Positions 20,378-29,378 of a stretch of 64,000 nt of DNA are shown one piece after another. The DNA lies in assembly GCA_004010935.1 (NCBI GenBank), contig CP026511.1:2666001-2730000 (forward strand), written 5' to 3'. The translations under genes and the position numbers were made by a program. The DNA comes from Pseudomonadaceae bacterium SI-3. GTDB taxonomy: Bacteria > Pseudomonadota > Gammaproteobacteria > Pseudomonadales > Pseudomonadaceae. The notes under the pieces were generated by a model. That model was not told where the DNA came from and did not search any database. It was given only the letters and a program-made list of their open reading frames with translations. Positions within the stretch are counted from its first letter, which is position 1; every line of letters begins with the position of its first letter.

Positions 20378-22963
20378 TCAACTTGCCCGACGATCGATGA
20401 TGTAGTCACCCAGCTGGGCCAGCGGCATAGGCTTTGCGAACAGGTAACCCTGTGCCTCGTCGCATGCCGACCGCATCAGCTGCCGCAGCATATCGGCGTC
20501 CTCTACGCCTTCGGCCACGACGCGCATGCCAAGCGAATGGCACATTTCGGTCACCGCCTTGATGAAATCGAGACAGTTATCAGCCTTCGCGGCTGGGCAA
20601 AGGAAGGTCCGATCAAGCTTCACAACATCGATCGGATATTGGCGTAAATAGGCGATGCCGGCGTACCCGGTGCCGAAATCATCGATTGCAAGCCTGACGC
20701 CGATGGTTCGCAGGTTTCTCAGGAGCTGGTGCGAAGCGTCGGTGTCTTCGATCAACCCGGACTCGGTCAGCTCCAGTTCGAGACGGTGCGTATCCATCCC
20801 GGCTGTCTGCAATGCCCCGCTGACTTCGCTGCACAGCGTCGGCGATTTGAGCTGCACCGGTGACACGTTCACCGACAGCATCAGCTCGGTACCGATGCGT
20901 TCGGTCAATTGCTGGATGTCTTTGCACGCCTGCTGCAGCACCCAGTTGCCGATTTTGCAGATCAGCCCCGTGGTTTCGGCGATGGGTATGAACACCGCCG
21001 GGGATACCAGCCCTTTGCTTGGGTGGTTCCAGCGGATCAGCGCCTCCACACCGCATGCAATGTCATCGTCCAGGCAAATACGCGGCTGGTAATGCAGCAC
21101 GAATTCATTGCGCTCCAGCGCTTCTCGCAGGTCGAGTTCGAGCGCCATGCGGTTCTTGGTCTCGATGCTCATCTCGGCCGAGAAGAACTGCATCCCGGTG
21201 CCGCCGGCATCCTTGGCGCGATACATGGCGATATCGGCGTGCTGCAGCAGCTCATCGATGCTGGTGTCCGGGTCCGGATACAGACACATGCCCATCGATG
21301 CCGAGGGGTAGTAACGTGTGCCAAGCACATCGCAGGGCACTTGGATCGCCCGCAGCAGATCAGCTGCCAGCCGCTCGGCCGAGCGCACGCCGTCAGGTAG
21401 ATGAGCCACTACCACAAACTCGTCACCGCCCAGGCGCGCCACCAGATCACCGGACGGCAGCGCCTCGCGCAGCCGATGGGCGATCTGCACCAAGAGGACG
21501 TCGCCGTAGCCATGCCCCATCGAGTCGTTCACTTCCTTGAAGCGATCAAGGTCGATCAGCATGATCATCAACTGCTGATTTTCCGGAATGAAATTGACCA
21601 GTTCCCGCAGGTGATCATTGAGATAGGTTCGGTTGGGCAGCCCCGTCAACGAGTCATGAGTGGCCATGTGGTGCAGTCGGTGCTCGACCTGCTTGCGGTC
21701 CGTGATGTCCGTCAACCCGCCGGACCACTCCTTCATATTCCCGTGGTCATCGAAGATGGGCACGGCGTGACCGGTCATATGCCGATACTGGCCGTCCGCC
21801 CGGCGGATGCGGTATTCCGCGCGCTTGTTGCTATAAACCGAACACATTTCCTCAATGATGGCTTCAAGCGCGGGACGATCTTCCGGATGCACGGCTTCGA
21901 GCCAGCCCTTCCCGCGCGATTGCTCGAACGTCTGGCCAGTGAACTCATTCCAGTCGGGCTGTAGCTCAACGATGTCCACTTCGGGGCTGGTCGACCAGAC
22001 CAAACTGTTGGTGGCCTTCACCAGCCCCTTGAAGCGGCGCTCGTTGGCTGCCATCTCTCGCTCGGCCTTGATCCGTGCCCGGTTGGCTCGATCGCGCTGC
22101 ACCACCAGCGCCGCCGTATTGGCGAGCAGGGTGATTCCTTCTTGCTCCAAAGACGACGGCGCTGCGTATACGCTGCTGTAACAGGCAATGGTGCCCATCA
22201 CCTCGCCGCGGTCAGAAAGAACGGGTGTGGACCAGCAAGCGCGTAGGCCGTGCTCAAGCGCCTTGTCCCGGTGCCGGGCCCAGTAAGGATCGCTGGCAAT
22301 ATCCACGGCAACACTTGGCTTGCCGGTGCGTACCGACACGCTGCAGGTGGTTTCATCGGAACCTGCGTCCATTGCATCGAGCGCAGCGACGAAATCTGAA
22401 GGAAGGCTGGATGCTTCAACGAATCGCAGCCTGCCATCCTCATCCAGGCGCATGATGGCTGCGCGAATGGTCCCAGCCGACTGCCTTTGGGCCGAGCGGG
22501 TAAGTTCAACCAACACTTCGGTCAAGGGCGCACCGGCCACCGCCAGCTCCAGTGAGCGCATCTGCCCTTCGGCTATGGCCTCGGAGCGGCGGCAGTCGGT
22601 CACGTCCTGACTGACGAAGTGCAGCGCCCGCAGCTCGGGATGAGCGGTGGAGCGACCGGTCACGCTGACCATTTGCACACTGCTGTCGCCGACCAGAACA
22701 CGGCATTCGAAGCGCACCTCGTCACCGGTCGAGAGGGCGACAGCCACGTGCTCGGCGACCGGATCGCGATCATCGGGATGGATGTGCTCCAGAAATTCGG
22801 TGAGCGAGGTGCTGCCCAATGCACAGGCATCGAGCGCATGGGTGACGGCCTCGACCGTCGCCTGGGTATCGTTCAGCGAATCGTCCAGCTCGACGTACCA
22901 CTCCAGCAAGCCAGCCGATTGCAGCGTGAAAGCAAGCCGGGATTGCAGATCTGGTTGGGCCAT
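20378..22963 (-). CDS. PAS-GAF-PAS-GGDEF-EAL cyclic-di-GMP signalling protein
   Basis: An 861-residue cytosolic protein from the ATG beginning MAQPDLQSRL. It has a PAS-like region (1-135), GAF (about 150-300), a PAS/PAC (305-430), GGDEF (about 435-600) and EAL (about 610-855). The cyclase signature LGGDEF is intact, but the position of the product-inhibition RxxD is PSGD, so there is no canonical I-site. The EAL half keeps EALIRWNHP, ELTES, IDDFGTGYAG, VKLDRTFL and AEGVED, so phosphodiesterase activity is likely. In tandem proteins one half often dominates; here both look catalytically complete. It lies near two hybrid kinase genes on the same strand. A longer in-frame start upstream is unlikely because it adds no domain. 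Confidence 0.93.
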   Translation of the reverse strand: MAQPDLQSRLAFTLQSAGLLEWYVELDDSLNDTQATVEAVTHALDACALGSTSLTEFLEHIHPDDRDPVAEHVAVALSTGDEVRFECRVLVGDSSVQMVSVTGRSTAHPELRALHFVSQDVTDCRRSEAIAEGQMRSLELAVAGAPLTEVLVELTRSAQRQSAGTIRAAIMRLDEDGRLRFVEASSLPSDFVAALDAMDAGSDETTCSVSVRTGKPSVAVDIASDPYWARHRDKALEHGLRACWSTPVLSDRGEVMGTIACYSSVYAAPSSLEQEGITLLANTAALVVQRDRANRARIKAEREMAANERRFKGLVKATNSLVWSTSPEVDIVELQPDWNEFTGQTFEQSRGKGWLEAVHPEDRPALEAIIEEMCSVYSNKRAEYRIRRADGQYRHMTGHAVPIFDDHGNMKEWSGGLTDITDRKQVEHRLHHMATHDSLTGLPNRTYLNDHLRELVNFIPENQQLMIMLIDLDRFKEVNDSMGHGYGDVLLVQIAHRLREALPSGDLVARLGGDEFVVVAHLPDGVRSAERLAADLLRAIQVPCDVLGTRYYPSASMGMCLYPDPDTSIDELLQHADIAMYRAKDAGGTGMQFFSAEMSIETKNRMALELDLREALERNEFVLHYQPRICLDDDIACGVEALIRWNHPSKGLVSPAVFIPIAETTGLICKIGNWVLQQACKDIQQLTERIGTELMLSVNVSPVQLKSPTLCSEVSGALQTAGMDTHRLELELTESGLIEDTDASHQLLRNLRTIGVRLAIDDFGTGYAGIAYLRQYPIDVVKLDRTFLCPAAKADNCLDFIKAVTEMCHSLGMRVVAEGVEDADMLRQLMRSACDEAQGYLFAKPMPLAQLGDYIIDRRAS

Positions 22964-23163
22964 GCTGTTATCCAAAAAGTGTGTAAAGCGAGCTTCTACT
23001 TGGACCCATAGAGCTGGCCACCGTTCTGAGCTAGACCGATATACGTAGCCATTGTTGAATCCTCGCTCTATCAAGGGTAGTGCACGGCCCCGATATCCCC
23101 CTGCCAAGGCGTCTATAACCGACGTTCGGTGTGGCTGGCGGGCGCTTTTCCTCAGCGGACGCG

Positions 23164-24054
23164 CTAATCCAGAGTCGGATTGCCCTGCTCCGCCAACACT
23201 TCACGCACACAGCGGTGAAACAGCTGCAGCACCGGCAGCTGCCGGGCGCTGTGGCGGCCGATCAGTACCAGCTCCCGGTAGAAGGTTGCGCCGCCCAGTC
23301 GGAGAACGCGGACAATCGGCGTACTTTCGAGCCATAACCCGGCTTCTGGCACCAGGGCTACACCCAGCCCGCAGGCGACCATCTTGACGATGGCATCCAA
23401 CTCGTCGAGTTCCAGGCCAGGGCGGACGTCCAGGTGATGTTTGCGCAAGAACTGACTCACCTGCCGACCGCCAAAGGAGCTGCGGTCGTAACGCACAAAC
23501 GGCTGCTCGACAAGGAGCTGCAGCGGGTCATCACCGGCCACGTCGAGCGGCGTGATCAGCACGAACGGCTCGCGCTGAACCAACTCGGCATGGAGCTCCT
23601 TGGGCAGCGAAAACGGCGGTCGGATCATGATCGCCAGATCGATCTCGCCGGCATCGACTTGCGATAACAGATTCAACGAGACACCGGGAACCAGCTTTGG
23701 CGCGACGCCCGGCGCCTGTTTCAGCAGACGGAGCAGCACCCGCGGCAGAAGGCCGGTCTGTACCGTACCGATGGCACCGATTCGCAGTTCGCCCCGGTAG
23801 TCTTCGAGCGACTCCGGTTGTCCCATCAAGCTGAACGTCTCGAGGATCTGCTCGGCCAGCGGCAGCGCCCGCAGGCCCGCCGCATTGAGATACGCCGAGC
23901 GGCCTGTTCGATCGAATAGGCGCAGGCCCAGCGCCTCCTCAAGATTCTTGATCTGAGCGCTGACCGCAGACTGGGTCAGCCCGATTCTGTGGCCTGCAGC
24001 GGCGAAGCTGCCGCACCGGGCGATCGCAAGGAAGGTTTTCAATTCGCGGATCAT
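23164..24054 (-). CDS. LysR-family transcriptional regulator
   Basis: A 296-residue LysR protein. The N-terminal winged helix-turn-helix is MIRELKTFLAIARCGSFAAAGHRIGLTQSAVSAQIKNLEEALGLRLFDR, and the rest is a periplasmic-binding-protein-like effector domain. The ATG at 24054 starts exactly where the family starts; a longer frame upstream is rejected. It is divergent from a VOC-family gene whose start is 114 bp away, the usual arrangement of a LysR regulator and its target. The effector is unknown. Confidence 0.92.
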   Translation of the reverse strand: MIRELKTFLAIARCGSFAAAGHRIGLTQSAVSAQIKNLEEALGLRLFDRTGRSAYLNAAGLRALPLAEQILETFSLMGQPESLEDYRGELRIGAIGTVQTGLLPRVLLRLLKQAPGVAPKLVPGVSLNLLSQVDAGEIDLAIMIRPPFSLPKELHAELVQREPFVLITPLDVAGDDPLQLLVEQPFVRYDRSSFGGRQVSQFLRKHHLDVRPGLELDELDAIVKMVACGLGVALVPEAGLWLESTPIVRVLRLGGATFYRELVLIGRHSARQLPVLQLFHRCVREVLAEQGNPTLD

Positions 24055-24168
24055 AGGGACCTGGATTGATCGAAATATTCGAGGCTCGACACCAACGATA
24101 TCCGCTGTTGATGAGGGCGACAAATCGGCAACATGATCGTTACGGCCCCACAACAGAAGGTAGCCTTG

Positions 24169-24594
24169 ATGACCCTCTCTCCTTTTCACCTTGCGATCCC
24201 TGTCCATGACCTACCCGCCGCGCGCCGCTTCTATGGCGAAGTCTTCGGTCTCGCCGAAGGCCGCTCGTCCGAGCATTGGGTCGACTTCGATTTCTACGGC
24301 CATCAACTGGTCATCCATGAGCACCCGCAGACGCCATCGCAGCAAGCTGCACACACCAATGCCGTAGACGGTCACGACGTTCCGGTGCCGCACTTCGGCA
24401 TCGTGCTCAGCTGGCCGGAGTGGGAAGCGTTGGCCGAACGTCTGCGCGCACGGGCTACCAAATTCGTTATCGAGCCCTATGTACGCTTCCGGGGCCAGGT
24501 CGGCGAGCAGGCGACCATGTTTCTCTTCGACCCCTGCGGCAACGCGTTGGAATTCAAGGCATTCAAGGACATGAGTCAGCTGTTCGCCAAATGA
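24169..24594 (+). CDS. VOC-family (glyoxalase/extradiol-like) protein
   Basis: A 141-residue vicinal-oxygen-chelate fold protein with two beta-alpha-beta-beta-beta modules: [23 protein letters not shown] at the start and [17 protein letters not shown] at the end. Metal-ligand candidates are H8 and the final glutamate in ALEFK. Such proteins include glyoxalases, dioxygenases and resistance proteins; the reaction here is unknown. The ATG at 24169 follows AGAAGG, and an in-frame ATG 12 codons upstream is less likely. The divergent LysR gene probably controls it. Confidence 0.88.
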   Translation: MTLSPFHLAIPVHDLPAARRFYGEVFGLAEGRSSEHWVDFDFYGHQLVIHEHPQTPSQQAAHTNAVDGHDVPVPHFGIVLSWPEWEALAERLRARATKFVIEPYVRFRGQVGEQATMFLFDPCGNALEFKAFKDMSQLFAK

Positions 24595-24677
24595 GCTGTG
24601 CCGCTGCCAATCAACTCATGGGGCAAGTAACGCAGCGCGGACGGACCGATAATGCCGGGGAGTACCCCGCCACGCCG

Positions 24678-25502
24678 TCACGCGCTCGCTGCGGCCTGCC
24701 ATTCGCGCGGACTGGCGCCGGTCTTGCGGCGGAAGGCGCGAGCCAACGCCGATGGGCTTTCGTAACCCACCTCATCGGCAATCAGGGCGATCGGCCGACC
24801 TTCGCGCAAGCGCTTCTGTGCCAGGCTGATGCGCCAACTGGTGAGGTAATCCGCGGGCGTCTGCCCGACCACCGAGCGGAAACTGGCGGCAAAGCTGGCC
24901 CGTGACATGTTCGATTCGGCAGCCAGTTCGGCCACCGACCATGCACGCTCGGGTTCGGCGTGCATCAGCGTGATCGCTCGCGCCAGGCGCAAGTCGGCAA
25001 GCCCGGCCATCATTCCCGAACTCATCGTCTGACTGGCCATCAAGTGGCGCAGCATCTGCACGATGAGCAGTTCGAACAGGCGCCCCATGACCGCCTCACG
25101 GCCACAGTAGCCGGCGACCGCTTCCTCAAACAGCCAGGCCAGCGCACCGTCGAGGATCGGCGCTTCGGCCACCGGCAGCAGCAAGACATCAGGCAACGCC
25201 GCGGCCAGCGGATTGTTAGCCCCGCCGTCGAACTGCAGCGTCGCGCACACCAGCCGCGCGCCATCCGCTTCGTTGGCGAGCATCCGGTGCCGATACGGAC
25301 GGGGAAATACCATAACCGTCGGCTCCGCCAACCGCACCTCGCTGTTGTCCGCCAGACGCAACGTCATGGCGCCTTCGCGCAGCACATGGATGTAGCCCAC
25401 CTGGTCCGCAGTCTCGAAGGCCGCAACGCCACAGAGATCTCCGCTGTGATACAGGCCCGCGTGCATGCCGAAGTGGCACAGCAGACTCGATAGACGATCC
25501 AT
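24678..25502 (-). CDS. AraC-family regulator with cupin sensor
   Basis: A 274-residue protein. Residues 1-160 are a cupin-like ligand domain (AraC_binding/cupin_6 type: HSGDLCGVAAFE...GYIHVLREGAMTLRL). Residues 170-270 hold the two helix-turn-helix motifs of AraC/XylS regulators: WSVAELAAESNMSRASFAASFRSVVGQTPADYL and PIALIADEVGYESPSALARAFRRKTGASP. It is divergent from the secreted alpha/beta hydrolase gene starting at 25714, a common regulator-target pair. The inducer is unknown. Confidence 0.92.
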   Translation of the reverse strand: MDRLSSLLCHFGMHAGLYHSGDLCGVAAFETADQVGYIHVLREGAMTLRLADNSEVRLAEPTVMVFPRPYRHRMLANEADGARLVCATLQFDGGANNPLAAALPDVLLLPVAEAPILDGALAWLFEEAVAGYCGREAVMGRLFELLIVQMLRHLMASQTMSSGMMAGLADLRLARAITLMHAEPERAWSVAELAAESNMSRASFAASFRSVVGQTPADYLTSWRISLAQKRLREGRPIALIADEVGYESPSALARAFRRKTGASPREWQAAASA

Positions 25503-25713
25503 GGTTACCTGCCTCGATTAGACGATTAGTTGCATATTGAAGACGATTTGAGTCCTTTACGACAACCCGACTGCGCATTATGACCCTGCACCTGACGCAA
25601 GTCGCTCCGAAGTCCCAAGCCGTTTCCTGTGTGGGTGCTCCGGCCTGCTGAGCAGAGCCCGCCACCGACACAACAACCCGAACCGTATCTAATCGAAAAG
25701 GTAGAACAACGTC

Positions 25714-26514
25714 ATGACCACTGCATCGAAAACCCGCAACGCCGCAGCCGCCACCCTTCTCGCCGCCGCCACTACCCTGGGCAGCGTCGCCAGCTTCGCC
25801 GCCGACAAACCGACCGTGATTCTGGTGCACGGTGCATTTGCCGAAGCAGCAAGCTGGAACGGCGTGGCCACCCGGCTGATTGGACAAGGTTATCCGGTCA
25901 TCGCCGCCGCCAACCCGCTGCGTGGCGTGGCCAACGATGCCAAATACGTCTCCGACATCATCGAGCACACCTCAGGCCCTATCGTGCTGGTTGGTCATTC
26001 CTACGGCGGTAGCGTCATCACCAACGCAGTGAATGGAAGCGACAAGGTCAAAGCGCTGGTGTACGTCGCTGCATTCGCACCGGCAGCCGGCGAAAGTGCT
26101 GCCACGCTGGCCGGCAAGTTTCCAGGCGGAACGCTTGGTCCGACCCTGGCCGAACCCGTTCAGCTGAGCGACGGCAACCAGGATCTCTACATCCAGCAGG
26201 ACAAGTTTGCCGAACAGTTTGCTTCCGATGTGCCGGCGGCCGAGGCGGCCTTGATGGCCGCTACGCAGCGCCCGATAACCGCCGCCGCGTTGAACGAAGA
26301 AAGCCAGAACACCGCCTGGGAGTACGTGCCTTCCTGGTTCGTCTACGGTACCGGCGACAAGAACATCCCCGAGGCGGCGCTGAAGTTCATGGCCGACCGC
26401 GCGGGATCGAAGAAAACCCTGAGCATCCCCGGCGCCTCCCACGTCGTGATGACCTCGCATCCAGATGAAGTGGCTGCGCTGATCACAGAAGCCGCGCAAG
26501 CCAGCGCCCAGTAA
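25714..26514 (+). CDS. Secreted alpha/beta hydrolase
   Basis: A 266-residue protein with a Sec signal peptide (about 1-29, alanine-rich, ending SFA-ADK) and an alpha/beta hydrolase fold. VILVHGAFAEAASW gives the oxyanion region, GHSYGG holds the nucleophile (S96), and GASHVVMTSHPDEV near the end holds the likely catalytic histidine. It resembles small esterase-like hydrolases frequently paired with AraC regulators. The natural substrate is unknown. It is probably controlled by the divergent AraC gene and is followed by a strong terminator. Confidence 0.88.
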   Translation: MTTASKTRNAAAATLLAAATTLGSVASFAADKPTVILVHGAFAEAASWNGVATRLIGQGYPVIAAANPLRGVANDAKYVSDIIEHTSGPIVLVGHSYGGSVITNAVNGSDKVKALVYVAAFAPAAGESAATLAGKFPGGTLGPTLAEPVQLSDGNQDLYIQQDKFAEQFASDVPAAEAALMAATQRPITAAALNEESQNTAWEYVPSWFVYGTGDKNIPEAALKFMADRAGSKKTLSIPGASHVVMTSHPDEVAALITEAAQASAQ

Positions 26515-26524
26515 CCGCTACGGC

Positions 26525-26566
26525 AAAAAGCCGGTCGATGAGCTTGGTTCATCGACCGGCCTTTTT
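26525..26566 (+). terminator. Intrinsic terminator after the secreted hydrolase
   Basis: AAAAAGCCGGTCGATGA pairs with TCATCGACCGGCCTTTTT (one bulged C) around a 7-nt loop, followed by G. It is 11 bp after the hydrolase stop codon. The A- and T-runs on the two sides make it potentially bidirectional. Confidence 0.9.
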
Positions 26567-26810
26567 GCGCCTAGGCCGCTTGTTAGACAGGGTTCGCCAT
26601 CGGTAAGGGCTGTTGGACGAACGAACTTTTCACTCACGCGAGGCTAAACAAAAACCTCGATCAACCGATAACCCGACATGCCAAGCGAGGCGTGCACGGC
26701 TCCAAGCTGTCGGCCACGCGCGGCGTCTATTTCACCGATTTCGTACTGTTTCGTATCGATCGCGTCAGCTCGAATGCGGAACACCCACCCTGCAGACGGA
26801 AGCCCTTACC

Positions 26811-27227
26811 GTGCAACTCATCGATAACCGAGCGTTGATCAACGATGCCTTGAGCCAGTCTGCGGAACTGACGGGAGGACGCTTCGATCATCGCTACTGG
26901 TTGAGCAAGGTAGCGGACGTGAAGCTGCTGATCATCTCCAAGCCCGAAGTGCTTTTCGATCTTTCGGTCAAGGTGTACATCCCCTTGCCGTCAGGGCAGA
27001 AAACGCCGCTGACCTACGGCGATGGCTGGTTCAACTGGCACTTTCTCGGCAGCAAAAGCGCGGTGGTGACCATCGCCCGGGAAATCCTTGCGATCGCGAT
27101 GCGCAACCAGAAAGCACCATCGCCTGTGCTGCAGGCCTGGCTGACCCAGCTGGTGACGTTCAAGCACAGCGACCATACGATCGCCGTGCTTGAACCCGAA
27201 CCGCAGCAAGACCTGGCCGGCCGTTAA
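26811..27227 (+). CDS. Hypothetical protein
   Basis: A 138-residue protein I do not recognise. It has no signal peptide or membrane helix. The composition is that of a small globular protein, with a central YWLSKVADVKLLIISKPEVLFDLSVKVYIPL and YGDGWFNWHFLGSKSAVVTIAREIL. I chose GTG at 26811 (VQLIDNR...). The in-frame region upstream to 26613 is arginine-rich and unlike the rest, so it is probably not translated. The stop codon overlaps by 4 bp that of the convergent antiporter gene. The upstream gap 26567-26810 holds nothing else I can support. Confidence 0.6.
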   Translation: MQLIDNRALINDALSQSAELTGGRFDHRYWLSKVADVKLLIISKPEVLFDLSVKVYIPLPSGQKTPLTYGDGWFNWHFLGSKSAVVTIAREILAIAMRNQKAPSPVLQAWLTQLVTFKHSDHTIAVLEPEPQQDLAGR

Positions 27228-28864
27228 GCCGTTTCACCCGCCCCCAGCGCGGCCTCTTCATAATCGAGTTCGCGCAGCAGGGTTTGCAGCATCTGCTCGT
27301 CGATCTCGTGCCGTTTCCTCATGCGGTACATTTCCTTGCGCTGCACCGCGATGGCTTGAACGCGAATGACCCGCTCCAACGTCATGGTTTCACGGGCCTG
27401 GTTTGCTCGACCGTGATGGTCCATCAACGCTTCGATGTCGTGACGGTATGACTCGGTGACCCGCGCGGTCACCTCGCTGCGCAGCAATGCGCTATCCGCA
27501 TCTTCCACCGGGTTGGCCTGCTTCCAGCCCTCCAGCCAGCTGACCGCTGCCTGAGCGGCCAGCCGTCGTGCCTTTTTCAGCTCTTCCCTATGTTCTTCAA
27601 AATCGTTGTTGGGTAGCTGCTTGAGGAAATAGGGAATGCCCAGCGCACCGATCAGCAAGGACAAAATGATCACTGCGGCGGCGAGGAAGATCATCAGATC
27701 ACGGCCTGGAAACGGTGTATCGCCGATCATCAACGGGATCGACAGCACACCTGCCAGGGTAATCGCACCACGCACGCCGGCGACGGCGCTCAGCGCTGAG
27801 AACAAGCGAAGGGATTTGGGCTGGACGGTCTTGCCGAGCATGCGACGCACACGTGCCTCGCTCCAGTGATAGGCGAAGACGAAGACAAAGCGCACCACCA
27901 ACAGCAACGCCATGATCGCCAGCGCGCTGAAAACCAGCATCGGCATGCTGTAGGACTCGTGCCCAGCCGCTTCCCAGACGCGCTCGACGATCCGCGGAAA
28001 CTGCAGACCCAGCAGCAGGAATACCAGGCCGTTAAAGCTGAAGTCGAGCATCTCCCAGATGCTGCGATTGAGGATCCGGGTACTGGTCTTGACCGGCAGC
28101 ATGTCGATACGGCTCTGCACCATCCCCGCCGCTACCGCCGAGAGAATGCCGGACATCCCGGCATGTTCGGCCAGGAAGAACGCGGCGAATGGCAGCAGGA
28201 GAATCATCACCACGTAAGTCGAAGGATCAAACAGATCTCGTGCGGTCATCCACTGTTTGGCCTTGCCGACCGACCAGCTCAGTCCCGCACCAATCGCGAG
28301 ACCGCCCAGCGCGATGACGAAGAACTCGCCGGTAACGGTGACCAACGAGAAAGAGCCGGTGATAGCCGCAGCCAACGCGAACTTGAAGGAAACCAGGCCG
28401 GTGGCATCGTTCATCATCGCCTCACCTTCCAGCTGGTGAGACATATGCCGCGGCAGCCGTCCCTGGGCAATGGCGATCACCGCCAGCGCATCGGTCGGCG
28501 ACAGGATGGCGGCCAGAGCGAAGCTCGCCCCGAGCGGAATGGCTGGCAGCAGCCAGTGAATGAAATAGCCCACCACCACCAGAATGATCAGCACGAGCAC
28601 CAGCGCCATGGCGGTCATTTCCGCGCCGTGCTCGGTGAACTCGCGCTTGGGTATCTTCCAGCCGTCATAAAACAGCAACGGTGGAATGAACAGCAGCATG
28701 AATATCTCGGGCCTTAGCTCGACGCCCATGCCAAACGGTGGGAGCGCCAGCAGGCTACCCATGATGATCTGCAGAATGGGCAGTGGCAGCGGAACGACAT
28801 TGGCCAGAATGCGGCTTGCACCCACTGCAAGCAGCAGCAGGAAGATGAGGTAAAGCGTTTCCAT
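27224..28864 (-). CDS. Monovalent cation:proton antiporter, CPA1 family
   Basis: A 546-residue inner-membrane protein with about 12 membrane helices (1-420) and a hydrophilic C-terminal tail of about 120 residues. Family features are PILQIIMGSLLALPPF, the AILSPTDALAVIAI segment (TD motif), LEGEAMMNDATGLVSFK (the ion-binding ND motif of CPA1) and GVRGAITLAGVLSIPL. It exchanges Na+ or K+ for protons across the inner membrane and helps pH and salt balance. The ATG at 28864 begins with the first helix. The long tail, rich in charged residues, could be regulatory. Confidence 0.93.
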   Translation of the reverse strand: METLYLIFLLLLAVGASRILANVVPLPLPILQIIMGSLLALPPFGMGVELRPEIFMLLFIPPLLFYDGWKIPKREFTEHGAEMTAMALVLVLIILVVVGYFIHWLLPAIPLGASFALAAILSPTDALAVIAIAQGRLPRHMSHQLEGEAMMNDATGLVSFKFALAAAITGSFSLVTVTGEFFVIALGGLAIGAGLSWSVGKAKQWMTARDLFDPSTYVVMILLLPFAAFFLAEHAGMSGILSAVAAGMVQSRIDMLPVKTSTRILNRSIWEMLDFSFNGLVFLLLGLQFPRIVERVWEAAGHESYSMPMLVFSALAIMALLLVVRFVFVFAYHWSEARVRRMLGKTVQPKSLRLFSALSAVAGVRGAITLAGVLSIPLMIGDTPFPGRDLMIFLAAAVIILSLLIGALGIPYFLKQLPNNDFEEHREELKKARRLAAQAAVSWLEGWKQANPVEDADSALLRSEVTARVTESYRHDIEALMDHHGRANQARETMTLERVIRVQAIAVQRKEMYRMRKRHEIDEQMLQTLLRELDYEEAALGAGETA

Positions 28865-29378
28865 GGGGCGGGCTGGTCTCGACAGGAAAAATAGGCGGGG
28901 CGTGCGACCGTTGCGCACATACGACGAAAGTATAGTCAGGAGGTTTTGGAATATCCGCTTCGGTGTTCAGATCCGTCCGAACTAAACGCTGCGACCGCCA
29001 CTCCCCGGGTGCTAAAGCACAGACGTCACCGTGCCGGCACCCCGTCACGCCTCGGGGCGGCATTTCTCAATTAACGGCCGCACCGCCCGTCGAATAAGTC
29101 CAAGCCGCCATACAGAGTGTCCAGCCGCGACGACAACGCGGCTACCTATGTCCCGTGGACTGGACAGAAAACAACTTCGTCGCAGCGCTGCATTCAGCCT
29201 GACCGTCTTCATGCTAGAGCGGTCCGGCTGCAATCTCGTGACCGGTCATCGGCGGCTGAACCTTGCTCTGTTGAGCTGGCACAGCTTTGGCTCAGCCACT
29301 ACGCCCGGCCAGTGGTTCTCGGGCATCACCTCGTGGCGTCAGTCATGAAGGCATGACAACAAGAACAAGGAAACCCAC
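28865..29378. other. 514-bp divergent intergenic region
   Basis: It lies between the antiporter (minus) and the tannase-family gene (plus) and must carry both promoters. Short open frames are present but have neither ribosome-binding sites nor recognisable sequence. Apart from the A-rich motif at 29358 I see no clear operator. Confidence 0.45.
29358..29365 (+). promoter_or_regulatory. Hfq/Crc-type A-rich motif at the esterase gene
   Basis: AACAAGAA fits AAnAAnAA and is next to the AAGGAAA ribosome-binding site of the gene at 29379, so it is placed for translational catabolite repression. Confidence 0.4.

Noticed and set aside
26613..26810. In-frame upstream extension of the hypothetical gene at 26811
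   Set aside because: Arginine-rich, unlike the rest of the protein, and without support as a coding start.
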